This document shows positions 20,696 through 31,559 of a stretch of 64,000 nucleotides of DNA, piece by piece. The number at the start of each line of letters is the position of its first letter. Within the stretch, counting starts at the first letter, position 1. The notes beneath the pieces were generated by a model. That model saw only the letters and a list, made by a program, of their open reading frames with translations. It did not search any database and was not told the DNA's origin. The DNA lies in NCBI RefSeq assembly GCF_050947875.1, contig NC_134570.1:227339265-227403264 (forward strand), read 5' to 3'. The translations under genes were made by a program, and so were the position numbers. Origin of the DNA: Dermacentor variabilis (Eukaryota; Arthropoda; Arachnida; Ixodida; Ixodidae).

Positions 20696-20879
20696 AGAGA
20701 CACCCCATAGGTTGGAGTGACACTAGCCCAAATTGTAACCGCTATCAGGGGCCAGAAGTCGGTCACAGCCACAGGTTTCAACGATCGCCACAAAGGATGG
20801 ATGGATGGATGTTATGAGCGTCCCCTTTGGAACGGGGTGGTGGATTGTGCCACCAAGCTGTTGTTATTGTATTGCCTAA

Positions 20880-22530
20880 CGTTTGACGTACATAAAAAAA
20901 GAAGAAAAAAAACACGATGAATTCCCATTACCAAACCTTCTGAACTTTTACTGGGAATCTTGTTTTTTTTACGCCTTCGTTGTTTGTCGCTTCCTCACTT
21001 TGCCTCCACCAATCTTCCAATTGCCTCTTACTAATGTTTACTTCCCTCTGCTCGCGCTGAACCCAAGGGCTTCAAGGAGGCCAGAGGTGCCTAAATAGAC
21101 TGCTAGGCAGATATCTTCACATTACAAAACGTGCTTCGTCGTTTCCCTTGTTTTACCGTAGCAAGCACATGCTTCTTCTTTCTTATATCTCGCTTTAGAA
21201 GTGCGTATCCTAAGACATCCTGATCTCGCTTCGAAAAGTAATCAGCTTCCCTTTGAGCATAAAATGTTTCTTTCCTTATTTAGCTTTTTCCTCTTACGTG
21301 GTTGCTTAGAGCAGGTTTATTTTCCATTGTATCCACCTATGAGATTATCTCAGATTCTCTAACTTTCTGCTTGACGTTCTTTGTTGCCATGTTGCCCAAG
21401 GACTGTACAGGTCGCATACTCGCTGGTAATCTTCGTAGTTCTTTTCCTCCACTGTGAACCAATCTTTTTCCTGTACAGATACCTCAACGCTCTCCCAGTC
21501 TATTTACTGTCTTCCATATTCCTCAGTCGTTCTTAATAATCAACTTTATGGTGACCTTCCCTCACTTCAAAACTAGTCGAACCCATATCACCTTGCACAG
21601 CTTCACACTATCGAAAAGGCAGAATGAAATACCCGATCGCACACGCCAAACTCGAGCGCGCGCAGGCGGCCGCGTTTCAAATGCTGCAAACGGACTCGTA
21701 TCCGTCACGAGACCTATTAAGCCACTACAATTCAGAAAACCCGGCAAATTGCCCAGACTGCCCAGAACTCTATTGCTCACTCTCGCACATGCTTTGGCAA
21801 TGTACCGCGCTACCAGAGGGCCCTCTCTCCAGCGAGCCCGAATGGGAAGAAGCCCTCAAAAGCCCGGACCTCACACTCCAACTCAAGGCCGTCCAGAGGG
21901 CCCAAGAACTGGCGGAGCGTCACCATGTTCCCGTCCCGACTTGGGCGTCGCCTACCGTTTCGGCCCAAGGAGCTCCCCGCGTGCGATCTCCAACGGCTTA
22001 AACCCCCTCAGGACCTCAATAAAGTTCTTGACTGACTGACTTCCCCTGAGCGCCCAACGCGAGGCGTCCCACTGACTTTTGGTTGCCACCAAGTCCTGAT
22101 TTTACCCCCGATTTTAAGCAAACAGCCGCATTTCCAAATTTAAGTCCTGGAATCATTACGCCTTTCCACATACCCCTGAGCACATCGTACCCTTTGTATC
22201 CCCATAGCGCTCTGTGCTTCATTATGGCTACATTTCTCCTCCCATTTACTGTTATTGTTTTTTTCCTATGCTTCCATATATCTATTGCCTTCATTTATCC
22301 ATATGCCAATGCACTTATATTCTTTTACGCGAGATATTTCCTGGCCCAGCATTGACACTGTCAACAGTTTTCACTGAATGCCACAACACCTGATTTTTGA
22401 ACTCTAAGTTTCAGTCCTGAATTCTCGACTTCCTGTCCACAGATATTAGCCATACGTTGCATATCAATTTGCTTGTTAGCTAACAACACAATGTCGTCCA
22501 CATAAAGCAAACCTGGAAGATGCTGCTCAA
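20880..22530 (-). pseudogene. LINE K1 RT C-terminus
   Basis: The minus strand from 22530 gives LLYVDDIVLLANKQID, in which the catalytic YADD has become YVDD, then GLKLRVQKS and, in 22294-22016, TVNGRRNVAIMKHRALWGYK and GLKFGNAAVCLKSGV. After the inserted LINE fragment (21605-22041) the rest runs with many breaks to about 20880. K2 shows the same region with fewer lesions. A stop after GVVAFSENC near 22390 ends the frame. Confidence 0.8.
21605..22041 (+). mobile_element. I-like LINE 3' fragment inside K1
   Basis: Comparison with K2 (34030-34100) shows extra sequence between GCTTCAC and TTCCC. The plus frame 21624-22001 ends with CPDCPELYCSLSHMLWQC, a C-terminal CCHC motif common to I-like and related LINEs, then AATAAAG near 22019 and a TGACTGACTGAC tail at about 22030-22041. 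It is a 5'-truncated insertion in the opposite orientation to K1. The 125-codon frame is open, so the copy may be young. Confidence 0.75.
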
Positions 22531-22548
22531 CAAATGCACCCGCCTGTC

Positions 22549-23420
22549 TGTCGCGAACTTTCGTCGCGTGTCACTGATCTCGGGGGCGTGCGGATGTTGG
22601 GGGAGATGGAGTCGGGAGATGCGGAGCAGCAGAGCAAACAGATTTTAACTTACCCAAACAGAAAAACTCAGAGCAAAACTCATGTAACTAAAACACCATG
22701 AAGAGATGCCAGCACCTAAGCCACCTACGCAACAGTAACTAAGCATGTCCTTCTTGCCGGCCACGTCAGTCCTTAGCGCGTTCTACGCGAAAGTCCGGCA
22801 ACCGTAGCCTCTGGCTGTGCTCTAACAGAAAGGAGCGTCCTTACAGCCTTTTGTCGACGCCTGTATCCTCCAAGTCCGATGTCTGTCGGATCTTCTTCAT
22901 CGCCGACGCCGTAGATGTCGCTGCCTTGATGTCGGCCAGTCCACCTGTCCGTCTTTTGATTCCGGTGTCCCGAACGCCATCGATGACGTTTCACTCCGAC
23001 CTCATTGGCTAGGCCTAACGCCGGGTTCCACCGCTACTTCCTCGAGTGCCGACGAGACGCCCCGGGGACTATCATACGTGCTGGTCTGCATCTGAAGGAG
23101 GATCCTTCCTGGAGCGCCCGGCATCGCCGTGAGGCTGCAGCAGGTCCAAGGAGTCTCGCTCAAACGTCGCCCAGGTCGACAGCCACATCCTGGGTCGCCA
23201 GCGTCACGGTCTTGACCGAACCTCCATGGCTCCCGTCGCCACTGCGAAGCTGACGCTCCAACCTTGTTGGCCCAGAGCCACGTCGACAATGCCAGCTCAG
23301 CGCCGCTTCTCTCCCGATTACAGCTCGGCTCACACGCCTCGAGGGCTCGTGCCGTTCGGACCAATCAGCGCACATGTCCTCTTCCTTCCTTTTTTCGCCA
23401 CATGCCTCTTATATGCGACA
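22549..23420. mobile_element. 872-bp solo-LTR-like insertion in LINE K1
   Basis: The K1 sequence is colinear with K2 on both sides, but K1 has 872 extra bp starting TGTCGCGAACTTTCG and ending TTATATGCGACA. The ends are TG..CA with a short TGTCGC/GCGACA inverted repeat, and flanks CTGTC (22544-22548) and CTGTT (23421-23425) fit a 5-bp target duplication with one change. There is no coding sequence. It looks like a solo LTR of an otherwise absent LTR element; orientation is not certain. Confidence 0.6.
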
Positions 23421-23429
23421 CTGTTTGTA

Positions 23430-24616
23430 TTAGAGCTTAAACCCGATATTACTTTCTTCTAGCGCCCTCTCTATCCCCGCCATATACATCATAAAGAGCA
23501 GTGGGGATAAAACGCACCACCGCCTCAGTCCCTTATTGATAAAAGCTTTCTCCTCACTCATCATCCCTTCCCATTCAAGACAAACGGTATTTTCTAGGTA
23601 AATCTCTCTCGAAAGTGGTAAAAAATCGTCGCCTAAGCCTATGATATCCCACAAAATTTTGCGGTCTACGTTGTCCTACGCTCGTGTAATGTCTAATAAA
23701 GCCACATATAACGGCCTCCATTGTAATAAGGATATTTCGATAGACTGAGTAAGGACAAATAAGTTATCATCTAGAAACCCACTTATTCTGAAGCCACACT
23801 GAAGTTCTCCCTAAATTCCGTTATTCTCTGGCCATCCTTTCAGCTTTAATTTCATTGCCTGCGTTGCTAAGCTGTATATTACCGATGCAATGGTCAATGG
23901 TCTATGTGAGTGAATTTCCTCTTTTTCTCGCATACCTTTATAAATTAAATTCATTCTAATTTGTCGCCAACAGTCAGACATTTGCTTATCTGTTAATGTT
24001 TTTTCTACGGCTTTTAACAGAGCTTCCTTACTTTTTGGTCATATATTAATCAGCCTAACGGGAACCTCGTCTAGCCCTGTAGCTGTGCGCTTATGAATTT
24101 CTCTTCGGCATTCTTCTAGTTGAAATTTGTCAGCACGAGGTCCTTTACCATCTGGTTCTCTTTCAGGCTCTTTTTTTCTCAAATACGACCTCATCATTGC
24201 CTTGGAAATATTCGGCTGTTATTTTTCGAACGTAATTTAATGCCGTGTCCCATTCCGGTTTGTTTCCATCTTCGTCTAGGATACGTTACATTGCTCCACC
24301 CTTCCTGCCTAATAAGTTTATGTGGTTCAAAAATAGTTTAGGTGCGGTTTTTCTCTTTCTCACCTATTTCCGACAACAACGTTCACTTCAGATTTTCACA
24401 TTTCAACAAGTACTTGAGCCATATATTTTTTTGTCCCGGTATATTTTCCTTGTATTTGGGTACTTCATCCTGCGGCAACTGTGCTTCTTTTTTTTTCTTT
24501 TTTTGGCTGCTTGTGCTCTCGGGGTGCTTTCTGTCGTTCGGCGATCGCTTCTCCTATCTCCATGTTCTACCAGCCTTTCCGGTTTGTTTTTTCCTTTCCA
24601 ACGAGCATGTTGCTAA
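23430..24616 (-). pseudogene. LINE K1 RT N-terminal and palm region
   Basis: Minus-strand landmarks, scattered over broken frames: RPLTIASVIYSLATQAMKLK near 23890, CGFRISGFLDDNLFVLTQSI near 23775-23810, LYVALLDITRA near 23690-23720 (first catalytic aspartate), and CLEWEGMMSEEKAFINKGLR then CVLSPLLFMMYMAG in 23654-23430. K2 has GLRQGCPLSPLLFIMY in the same place. The frame ends at NIGFKL, next to the solo-LTR-like insertion. Confidence 0.8.
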
Positions 24617-24642
24617 CAGCACCGTCTCTTGGGCTAGTTGGT

Positions 24643-25705
24643 TGCGCATAGCAGATCACGGTCAAGCGCGCACAAACAACGACAAAGCAAGGAGTAGGCA
24701 ACACAAGCGCTTACTTCCAAATTATCGTGTATTTATAAAATTGCATCATATGAACGCTTTCCTTCATGACGCCACAAGACCAAAATTCTGACACTACTTG
24801 GCCATGCTCAGAAACCTAACTTCTTTGGATGAAAGAAAAACAGAAGGTGCGCTGACACACGACACACCCACCCTACTAATGCAATCTGTTTTAATCATCT
24901 TCCTAACATCCTGGTTCTTATTTTTGGCTACTATCTTACACATGTTCAACAAGGATTTATACGGCTTCTTGTTCTTTATTCCACAGTCATGACAATACAC
25001 AGAAAGCTCCCATCGTGGCAATTCCCCGCCTTCCTCCTGTGTTCTAGAAGTCTTTCATTCAGGCACTTTCCAGCCTGACCGATATAGCCGGAACGACACC
25101 ATAAGGGAACTTCATATACAGCGCCAGACACACACATTACAAAAGGATCAGGATGGGTGACAGCGCACGGCTCTTTCTTTTTCTGCAAAGGATTAGTTAT
25201 TTGGCAAAGTTTGCCTAGCTTCAAAAGGACGGAAAGCACTACTCTGATTTTGCTGCAATTTCCTATCTTTTTTTAGGCGGTGTGAGGTATTGTACATGTA
25301 CGGAAGCACTACAGTGGGGAATCTATTCATTCTTGAAAGCATCTTTCATTTTTTGTTTCTTTTTTCTACTTCCCCTCAGCTACAAATACTAGAACACTGT
25401 CAAGATACCCTGCTGACAGAAGTCGTGTCACTTGCCTTTCGAAACTTCTTGCCATTGAATGAAAACGAGATTTCTTCAGGGCGTTTATCTTCAGGGCATG
25501 TCAGCGCACCTTCTGTTTTTCTGTCGTCGAAAGAAACTAAGTTTCTGAGCATGGCCACCTGATGTCGGCATTTCGGCCTTGTGACATCATGATGAAAAGT
25601 GTTCTTGTAATGCAATTTCGTAAATACACAATCAGTTGGAAGTAAGCGCTTGTGTTGTCTGCTCCTCACTTTGACTTATTTGTGCGTGCTTGACCGTGAT
25701 CTGCT
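24643..25705 (-). mobile_element. Penelope-like element, deleted, with inverted flanks
   Basis: The minus strand holds the C-terminal end of a Penelope-like protein with a GIY-YIG endonuclease, flanked by inverted copies of a roughly 215-bp sequence (24643-24865 and 25497-25700). Both flanks contain TACACAATC- and CACAAGCGCTTACTTCCAA-type sequence and CAGAAGGTGCGCTGACA. Penelope-like elements typically carry such repeats in direct or inverted orientation. The RT domain is absent. The element splits LINE K1 between its endonuclease and RT. Confidence 0.8.
24794..25239 (-). pseudogene. GIY-YIG endonuclease of Penelope-like element
   Basis: The minus frame 25239-24976 shows KLCQITNP, then GAVYEVPLWCRSGYIGQAGK and CLNERLLEHRRKAG: the VYxIPL..C...YIGQ(T)GRCLN.RL.EH block that defines Penelope GIY-YIG domains, with the conserved arginine replaced by K in GKCLN. 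After a frameshift, 25021-24794 gives ELSVYCHDCGIKNK and SCVSAPSVFLSSKEVRFL, the C-terminal Penelope signature. The enzyme nicks DNA to prime reverse transcription. Confidence 0.82.
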
Positions 25706-25739
25706 GATCATGTTCCTTCTCTTCCTGTATTTCTGACGT

Positions 25740-26600
25740 TATTAAACTTAGAAGCTCACTATATTCCCACTCTTTGCTTGGCCATTTGCCAAGTTCTTCC
25801 TCGACTCTTGCGACTGTATTTGTTGTTTATTCATCCTTCAACTTTGGAGTGGCCATTTTGCGCTCCTTGCTCTCTTTCCCAACTACATATCCCATATTCA
25901 AAATGATGTGTTTATGGTCACTCCCAATGCTGCTTAACCTTTCCTCGTCAATGACCATTTCTCTCAACTTATCATGAGTTCCTTCTGTCATCAGACAGCA
26001 ATGAATGGTCGATTGCCGATTTCCCACTTCCCACGTGATGTACCCTTCACACTTGGGCCCTGTATTTACGATAACGAAGTTATGTTGCTCAAAAATATCT
26101 AGCATTGACTTTCTGTTGTTGTCGGTGTAGCCACCTAGATTCTGTATGAGGGCATTCATGCCACCTAATAGGATATTTAGGCATGATTCCCGAAACGCTC
26201 AGTATGCATTTCACTTGGGCATTTCACTGCCTCTCGATTCTTCTCTCTGCAATTATTTCCGGCCCACAAATACATTACGCCCAGCCAAGTTTTTTTTTTC
26301 ACTCATTGTACCTGATAACCAAAGAGGCTCTTGACATTATGAATTTACCCTTTTTCATTTGGCTCCCTGATGGATGAGCATTACGACTCACCCTCACTTT
26401 CTTTTCGATTTAATTCTGTTGCACCCTTCCCATAGTTCTCAATCACTGGCGGCTCTTCCGAGTCGCTAAGGTGCGTTTCTGTAGCCGCATACACCTCCAT
26501 TTGTTCTCTATTTAACTGCTTCTCAATCTCCACCCACGTTTCCTTCTGCTGCCCAGTATGTTTATGAAGCCTATTGCATGGTAAGCTCTCTTTCTTGTTT
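25740..26600 (-). pseudogene. LINE K1 endonuclease domain
   Basis: An APE-like endonuclease read on the minus strand. The open frame 26159-25827 has MNALIQNLGGYTDNNRKSML, VIVNTGPKCEGYITWEVGNR and LSSIGSDHKHIILN, where SDH is the catalytic motif near the domain end. The N-terminal half (26590-26160) is readable only in pieces such as a VTET-like and VIENYG stretch, with frameshifts. The Penelope-like element lies just downstream. Confidence 0.8.
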
Positions 26601-26684
26601 TCCTACTTTTTCTCTTATTCAAGGTGATGCTATTCCAAGGGCCCCTAGGGGACCTTCTTCATTACTACATCACGTCGTCACAGC

Positions 26685-27410
26685 ACCCTCTGGAGCTCCC
26701 TGGGCGGGGCCACAATACCTTCGCGGCTGCTGTAATATCCGTGAGTCGCCCAAAGTCAATGCAGAAACTACATCGCTTACCTTTATACTAACGCACAACA
26801 CTCAAGATGGGAAGTGGACAGAATGGTACAGAAGAGGCAGGGCGAGGAGGCATGGAACGGGTAGAACCAGCGCAGTCACGAAATGAGTGAATAAAATCCT
26901 GACCGCTCTTCACTCGCATACATTGGCGGAGTGCGTAAGAGAGGAGAAGACAACGTAAGAAGGCAACAAAACGCTACGACATATAGAAGACAGCAGTCTC
27001 TGACAAAATCAATTCACTTCAATGTATGGTATGTTTCTTCTATTTCTGAAAAAAATAAATGCCATGCAAATTTGCCAAGCGTACCAGTGACGTAGGGCCT
27101 GCAGGTGGAAAGCCACCATAAAGCAATTGCAGCGTCAAGACGACGCGACAGAAGCGGCCGCTCGTCAAATCTGCACTTCCGTAATGCGGTAGCAGCGTTG
27201 TGGCCTTTGTGTGACCCGAGGTCCCGGACGGGGCTGCCTCATTTCGACGGGGACGACATGCAAAAATGCTGGCACTTCAGTTACGTTAAAGAAGTGGTCA
27301 AAACTGTAACCAAGCGTCGTGATCAGATTAGGGCTTGGCCAATAATTTAAGTTTAACATTTCTGCTACGGTGCCTAGCGCAGTGCGAGGCATGGACATTG
27401 GCAGCCTTCT
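26685..27410 (+). repeat. Dispersed repeat R, copy 1 (contains SINE)
   Basis: It aligns in pieces with 54000-54167 joined to 59944-60522: shared CCCTCTGGAGCTCC, GGTAGAACCA.CGCAGTCACGAAA.GAGTGAATAA, TTTCTGAAAAA.ATAAA and the later TTTAA.TTT..GTG regions. Both copies contain a SINE in the same place, so the SINE predates duplication of R. Copy 1 has no P-element and represents the empty site (GGTAGAACC near 26862). R has no recognisable ORF. Confidence 0.7.
27190..27330 (+). mobile_element. SINE (Ruka-like), degraded, within R copy 1
   Basis: It preserves GACCCGAGGTCCCGGACGGG (box B region, altered), TTTCGACGGGGACGACATGC, TTACGTTAAAGAA and GTGGTCAAAACTGT, in the order of the intact copy at 4388-4628. 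No target duplication is visible. Confidence 0.75.
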
Positions 27411-27913
27411 CGCAGGCTGTGAACAGTGGTGCAGAACAACGTGTCGCTATTTGTTCTGTGACTACGCAGCAAAACACGAGTGGCGCACGCGCGCAAGAAA
27501 TGTCTGGCCGCTCTGGAACTGCACTGAATGCTTAGGCCGCCCCCGTAAACATCCCCGCCAATTATCGTCAATCAACACAAGGCTCGCAGAAAGGTTCGCT
27601 CCCATCGATTCCCATGATGCATGAGATCGGCATGTCTTCTTATTGTTGTAAATAATTTTGCCGGCTTTGATAAACGCTCTCTGTAGATTTGGGTTGTGTT
27701 TATGTGTGTGCGCATTGGAAAGAGTATATTGGGGGATAATATTAAGGTTTTAGGGAATTTTTAAACTCCCCTGTTGCCGACAACATAATTCTAATCATTG
27801 AGCTGGATTAAATAAGAGGCGGACATTACTTGCATGAAAAAACAAAACACATATCTAAATTCTTAACAAATGTTTGCTAATAACTTGGTAAGTGATTACT
27901 TTACGCTAGATAT
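27411..27913. other. No recognised gene
   Basis: Becomes AT-rich toward the right. The open frames at 27335-27624 overlap on both strands and show no known motif. Gypsy F inserts at ATAT (27910-27913). Confidence 0.55.
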
Positions 27914-28073
27914 TGCTACGGGATAGTATTTCCAATGACGAAGAGCCGAGCAGTAAGAAGACGACGACGACGATTGGAAGCTAGTGCGGTTTGTTGCCTC
28001 CTGGCCAACTGCGGCGTATTGCCTTGTAAATATACTTGTAGATAGCTTTTCGTCGGTGCCTTCCTACGTAAAA
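27914..28073 (+). repeat. Gypsy F 5' LTR
   Basis: 160 bp starting TGCTACGGGATAG. It contains a (GAC)n run and ends TACGTAAAA where the 3' copy ends TACGTAACA. The following TATCTGGTCAAGGTGG is the presumed primer-binding region. Confidence 0.9.
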
Positions 28074-28147
28074 TATCTGGTCAAGGTGGACGTTCCCTGT
28101 GCCTCGTCACGGAGCTTCGCAGTGGACGGTACGTCGAGCCTTCCTTC

Positions 28148-29338
28148 ATGGCTTCCGGCGATGACAACTCGACTCAGCCGTCTCCGACACCTGCTGCCAC
28201 TTCGACGACCTACATCACCCACTCCGCTCCCCATGATCCTGGCGTATTCTCGGCAAAAGATGGGGAAGACGTCGAGGACTGGATCAGCCTGTACGAACAC
28301 GTCAGCCGCAATAACCGGTGGGACCCTACTATCATGCTCGCCAACGTCGTCTTTTACCTCGGTGACATACCTCGAGTTTGGTATCGGACACACGAAGATG
28401 AGCTGACCAGTTGGGATTCGCTTAAGCAAAAGCTTCGAGACTTGTTCGGCAACCCCTACGGTCACCAACTTGCCGCGCAGATTGCGCTTTCCGGTCGTGT
28501 GCAGACGTGAACGGAGCCCTACGTCACGTACATTCAGGATGTCTTGGCTCTATGCCGCAAAGTTGACGCACACATGACTGAGTCCGACAAGGTCTCCCAC
28601 ATCCTCAAAGGCATTGCCGATGACGCCTTCAACTTGCTCCTATTTAACAACGTGGTGACGGTGGATGCAGTTACAAAAGAGTGCCGCCGCCTGGAACTCG
28701 CTAAAAGCCGACGTATCGACCAACAGTTTGCCCGTCTGCCCAACACCCCAGCGACATCTTCCTGTGCCGACGCTCCTCGACCCAACAACACTGGCGATGT
28801 TACCAGGATTGTCCGGCGTGAGATCGAGGCCGCCTATCCGGCTGCGTTCGACTCCAGCCCCTCCAATGCACCTGCAGTCACTGTTTCCCTGATATAGGCA
28901 GTTGTCCGCCAGGAGTTCGCCAACATGGGTATTCACACCATCTGCTCGGCCCATTGCCCTGATACCCACCCGGCTTCTTCGATTCCACCCCGTCCCGCAC
29001 ATTCTTACCCACCACGTTTCCGCAACCCTTCTGAATGGCGCACTGCAGACGATAAGCCAATTTGTTTTCACTGCCATCGAATTGGGCACATTTCTCGGCA
29101 CTGTCGCAGTCGCTGGAGTTCCCTGAACCAATTTACATATACTGCCTACTCTCGCCCCCCAGGTGGCCTTTCTCGTCCCTATGCTGCCCGCTCAGATAAT
29201 GCAGCCACCGATTCTCCTGCGCAGAACCGCCCCTATTCTCGTTCACCTTCGCCCCAACGACGACAATCTCGCTCCCCCCAGCCCCGTCGCTCCTATTCGC
29301 CGACTCCCTTCGGACGCCGCTCCCAGCCGGAAAACTAG
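28148..29338 (+). pseudogene. Gypsy F gag, two in-frame stops
   Basis: One frame of 396 codons from the ATG at 28148, with TGA at 28508-28510 and TAG at 28895-28897. The N-terminal capsid-like domain has TIMLANVVFYLGDIPRVW and WDSLKQKLRDLFGNP. The middle part has MTESDKVSHILKGIADDAF. The nucleocapsid knuckle CFHCHRIGHISRHC keeps all four CCHC ligands, and an SR-rich basic tail follows. Length and order match C and D gag. Single substitutions could account for both stops. Confidence 0.9.
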
Positions 29339-29399
29339 ACGATGCAGCGCCTCGAGGTGACGCTGCATTGCTTGCTCCCTACGCCGCCAAATCCTCTCC

Positions 29400-30302
29400 C
29401 GACGTTGCGAACTCATCTGAACCTTCTTGACGTGCAAGTCGACGGTGTTCCTGTATCTGCTCTCATAGACACTGACAATGAGCGCTGACCTTCGTAACCG
29501 GCTGAAGAAAATAATCACGCCCGTCACGATGCCTGTTGTCCGTGTCGCCGATGGCGGAATAGCCCCTGTAATTAGCCCCTGTAATTGGTGTGCCGCCCAC
29601 GTCTCCTTCGCCGATCGCTCCACTACCGTGCTATTCACAGTCATCGCTCACTGTCCCCACGACATCATCCTCGGCCTAGACTTCCTCTCCGCACATTCTG
29701 CTCTCATCGATTGCTCCGCCAGTACTCTCCGCCTCGACCTGCCTGTGCTGGATCCCGCTGAACAACACCCTACTCGCCTCAGTTCCGTCAACTTCGTTCG
29801 CTTGCCACCTTCGGCACTGACTTACGTTGACTTCGTGTCATCCCCACCAGTGCCCGACGGTCACTACATCGTGGCTCCTATGCAAGATGTCCTCCTTACA
29901 CACGGGATCACACTACCTCATACAGTTTTATCTATTACGGCGAATTGCGTCTGCCTGCCAGTGGTCAATTTTGGCTTGACGACACATGTGCTGCCACGCG
30001 GGATGTCTCTGGCCCAACTTTGCTCATTCGAGGATCACTCTGTAGCATTGATTTCAGTAGACGACAATTCAACCGATCCTCCTCTACCATCGCAGTCGGC
30101 AACTTGTACCATCGCCAACTTACAGAAAATGATTGCACCTGACATGCCGTCCGAGCACGCTCGTGCGCTCTACCACGTTCTGATTTCCTACCAAGATATT
30201 TTTTACTTTACCGATCGTCCTTTGGCCCAAACAACAGCTGTTAAACATCGCATTAATACCGGCGATGCCCCTCCTATTCATCGCCGGCCGTATCGAGTAT
30301 AA
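29400..30302 (+). pseudogene. Gypsy F protease and linker
   Basis: The frame before 29478 reads VQVDGVPVSALIDT and is cut right after the DT of the expected DTG; a short deletion removes the glycine and next residues, and the sequence resumes with MSADLRNRLKK at 29478. HCPHDIILGLDFLSAH (about 29650-29690) is the closing ILG motif. The active site is lost. The frame then runs through a linker to a TAA at 30300-30302. Confidence 0.85.
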
Positions 30303-30341
30303 CCGGCTGAGCGACAAGTTACTCACACCGAAGTTCGCAAA

Positions 30342-31031
30342 ATGCGCGCCAAGAACATTATTGAACCGTCATGTAGTCCATGGGCGTCACCTGTTGTACT
30401 GGTCAAAAAGAAGGATGGCTCACGGCGCTTTTGCGTGCACTATCGGCACTTTAACAGGGTTACTAAAAAGGACGTGTATCCCCTACCTCGGATTGATGAC
30501 GCCCTTGACTGCCTCGACGGTGCTCGCTATTTCTCCTCTATTGACTTTCGCTCCAGCTACTGGCAGATTGCCGTGGACGATCTCGACCGTCAGAAGACTG
30601 CTTTTGTAACACCCGATGGTCTTTATGAACTCAAAGTGATGCCGTTCGGTCTGTGTAATGCCCCTGCCACTTTTGAACGCATGATGAACTCCATTCTTCA
30701 CGGTTTCAAATGGTCCACGTGCCTGTGCTGCTTGGACGACATTATCGTATTCTCCCCAACGTTCTCTACGCACCTCGAGCGCCTCTCAGCAGTCCTGGAC
30801 GTTTTTGTTCGAGCCGGTCGGCAACTCAACGCATCGAAGTGTCAATTCGGCCGTCACCAGATTACCGACCTTGGACATCTCGTTGACGCGAACGGAGTGC
30901 AACCGGACCCAGGCAAGATCCATGCTGTTACGCACTTCCCTATTCCGAAGTGTGTCAAGGATGTGCGCAGCTTCATCGGCCTTTGCTCATACTTCCGCCG
31001 TTTCATGGAAAATTTCGCGGCCATAGCATGA
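30342..31031 (+). pseudogene. Gypsy F reverse transcriptase
   Basis: Same frame as 29478-30302. Motifs: [59 protein letters not shown] and CLCCLDDIIVF, where the usual YLDD is CLDD, so the catalytic aspartates stay but the tyrosine is changed. FIGLCSYFRRFMENFA marks the connection to RNase H. A TGA at 31029-31031 ends the segment, after which the same frame continues. Confidence 0.9.
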
Positions 31032-31046
31032 CCACTAACTGAGCTT

Positions 31047-31526
31047 TTGAAAACAGACGCCCCTTTCCAGTGGGGCGATAACGAGGCCTCTGCATTCTCG
31101 CTTCTAATCGACCTTCTCACAACGCCTCCCGTTCTGGCCCATTTCGATCCTTCTGCGCCTACCGAAGTCCGTACTGATGCCAGCGGTCACGGAATTGGCG
31201 CAGTACTGGTACAAAGCCAGCGTGGCCACGAGCGTGTTATCGCTTACGCCAGCAGGCTCCTCTCGCCCGCGGAGCGCAACTATTCCATCACTGAGCGTGA
31301 GTGTCTGGCCCTAGTTTGGCCGGTTGCGCAGTTCTGCCCATACTTATATGGCCGACCCTTTTCCGTTATCACAGACCATCACGCGCTTTGTTGGTTATGC
31401 TCATTGAAAGACCCTACAGGAAGACTTGGTCGCTGGGCCTTATGCCTCCAAGAATATTCGTTCTCTGTCACCTACAAATCTGGCCGCTACACAAGGACGC
31501 TGACTGGCTGTCTCGCTACCCGGTAG
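31047..31526 (+). pseudogene. Gypsy F RNase H
   Basis: [20 protein letters not shown] holds the first catalytic aspartate, [20 protein letters not shown] the glutamate, and [12 protein letters not shown] the next acidic residue. Near 31490 a frameshift moves the [13 protein letters not shown] segment into the frame of 31301-31708. The domain is otherwise full length compared with B. Confidence 0.88.
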
Positions 31527-31559
31527 ACGAGCCTGAAGACGCCGACAGTAGTAGCGCCG

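Larger units (their letters stand above)
20795..26610 (-). mobile_element. LINE K1, near full length, minus strand, multiply interrupted
   Basis: A non-LTR retrotransposon read from about 26610 down to a CATCCATCCATC tail at 20795-20812. It has an endonuclease, RT and C-terminal zinc region, and is the longest of three copies of one family (K2 33213-34795, K3 37829-39063), all sharing the same tail and the ACGCTCATAACATCC end. Three other elements lie inside it: 21605-22041, 22549-23420 and 24643-25705. Clade is uncertain: the QGCPLSPLLF motif and a C-terminal CCHC are seen in several LINE groups. Confidence 0.85.

Noticed and set aside
22549..23420. DNA transposon with TIRs
   Set aside because: Only 6 bp of terminal inverted repeat, TG..CA ends and no transposase; a solo LTR fits better, though not proven.
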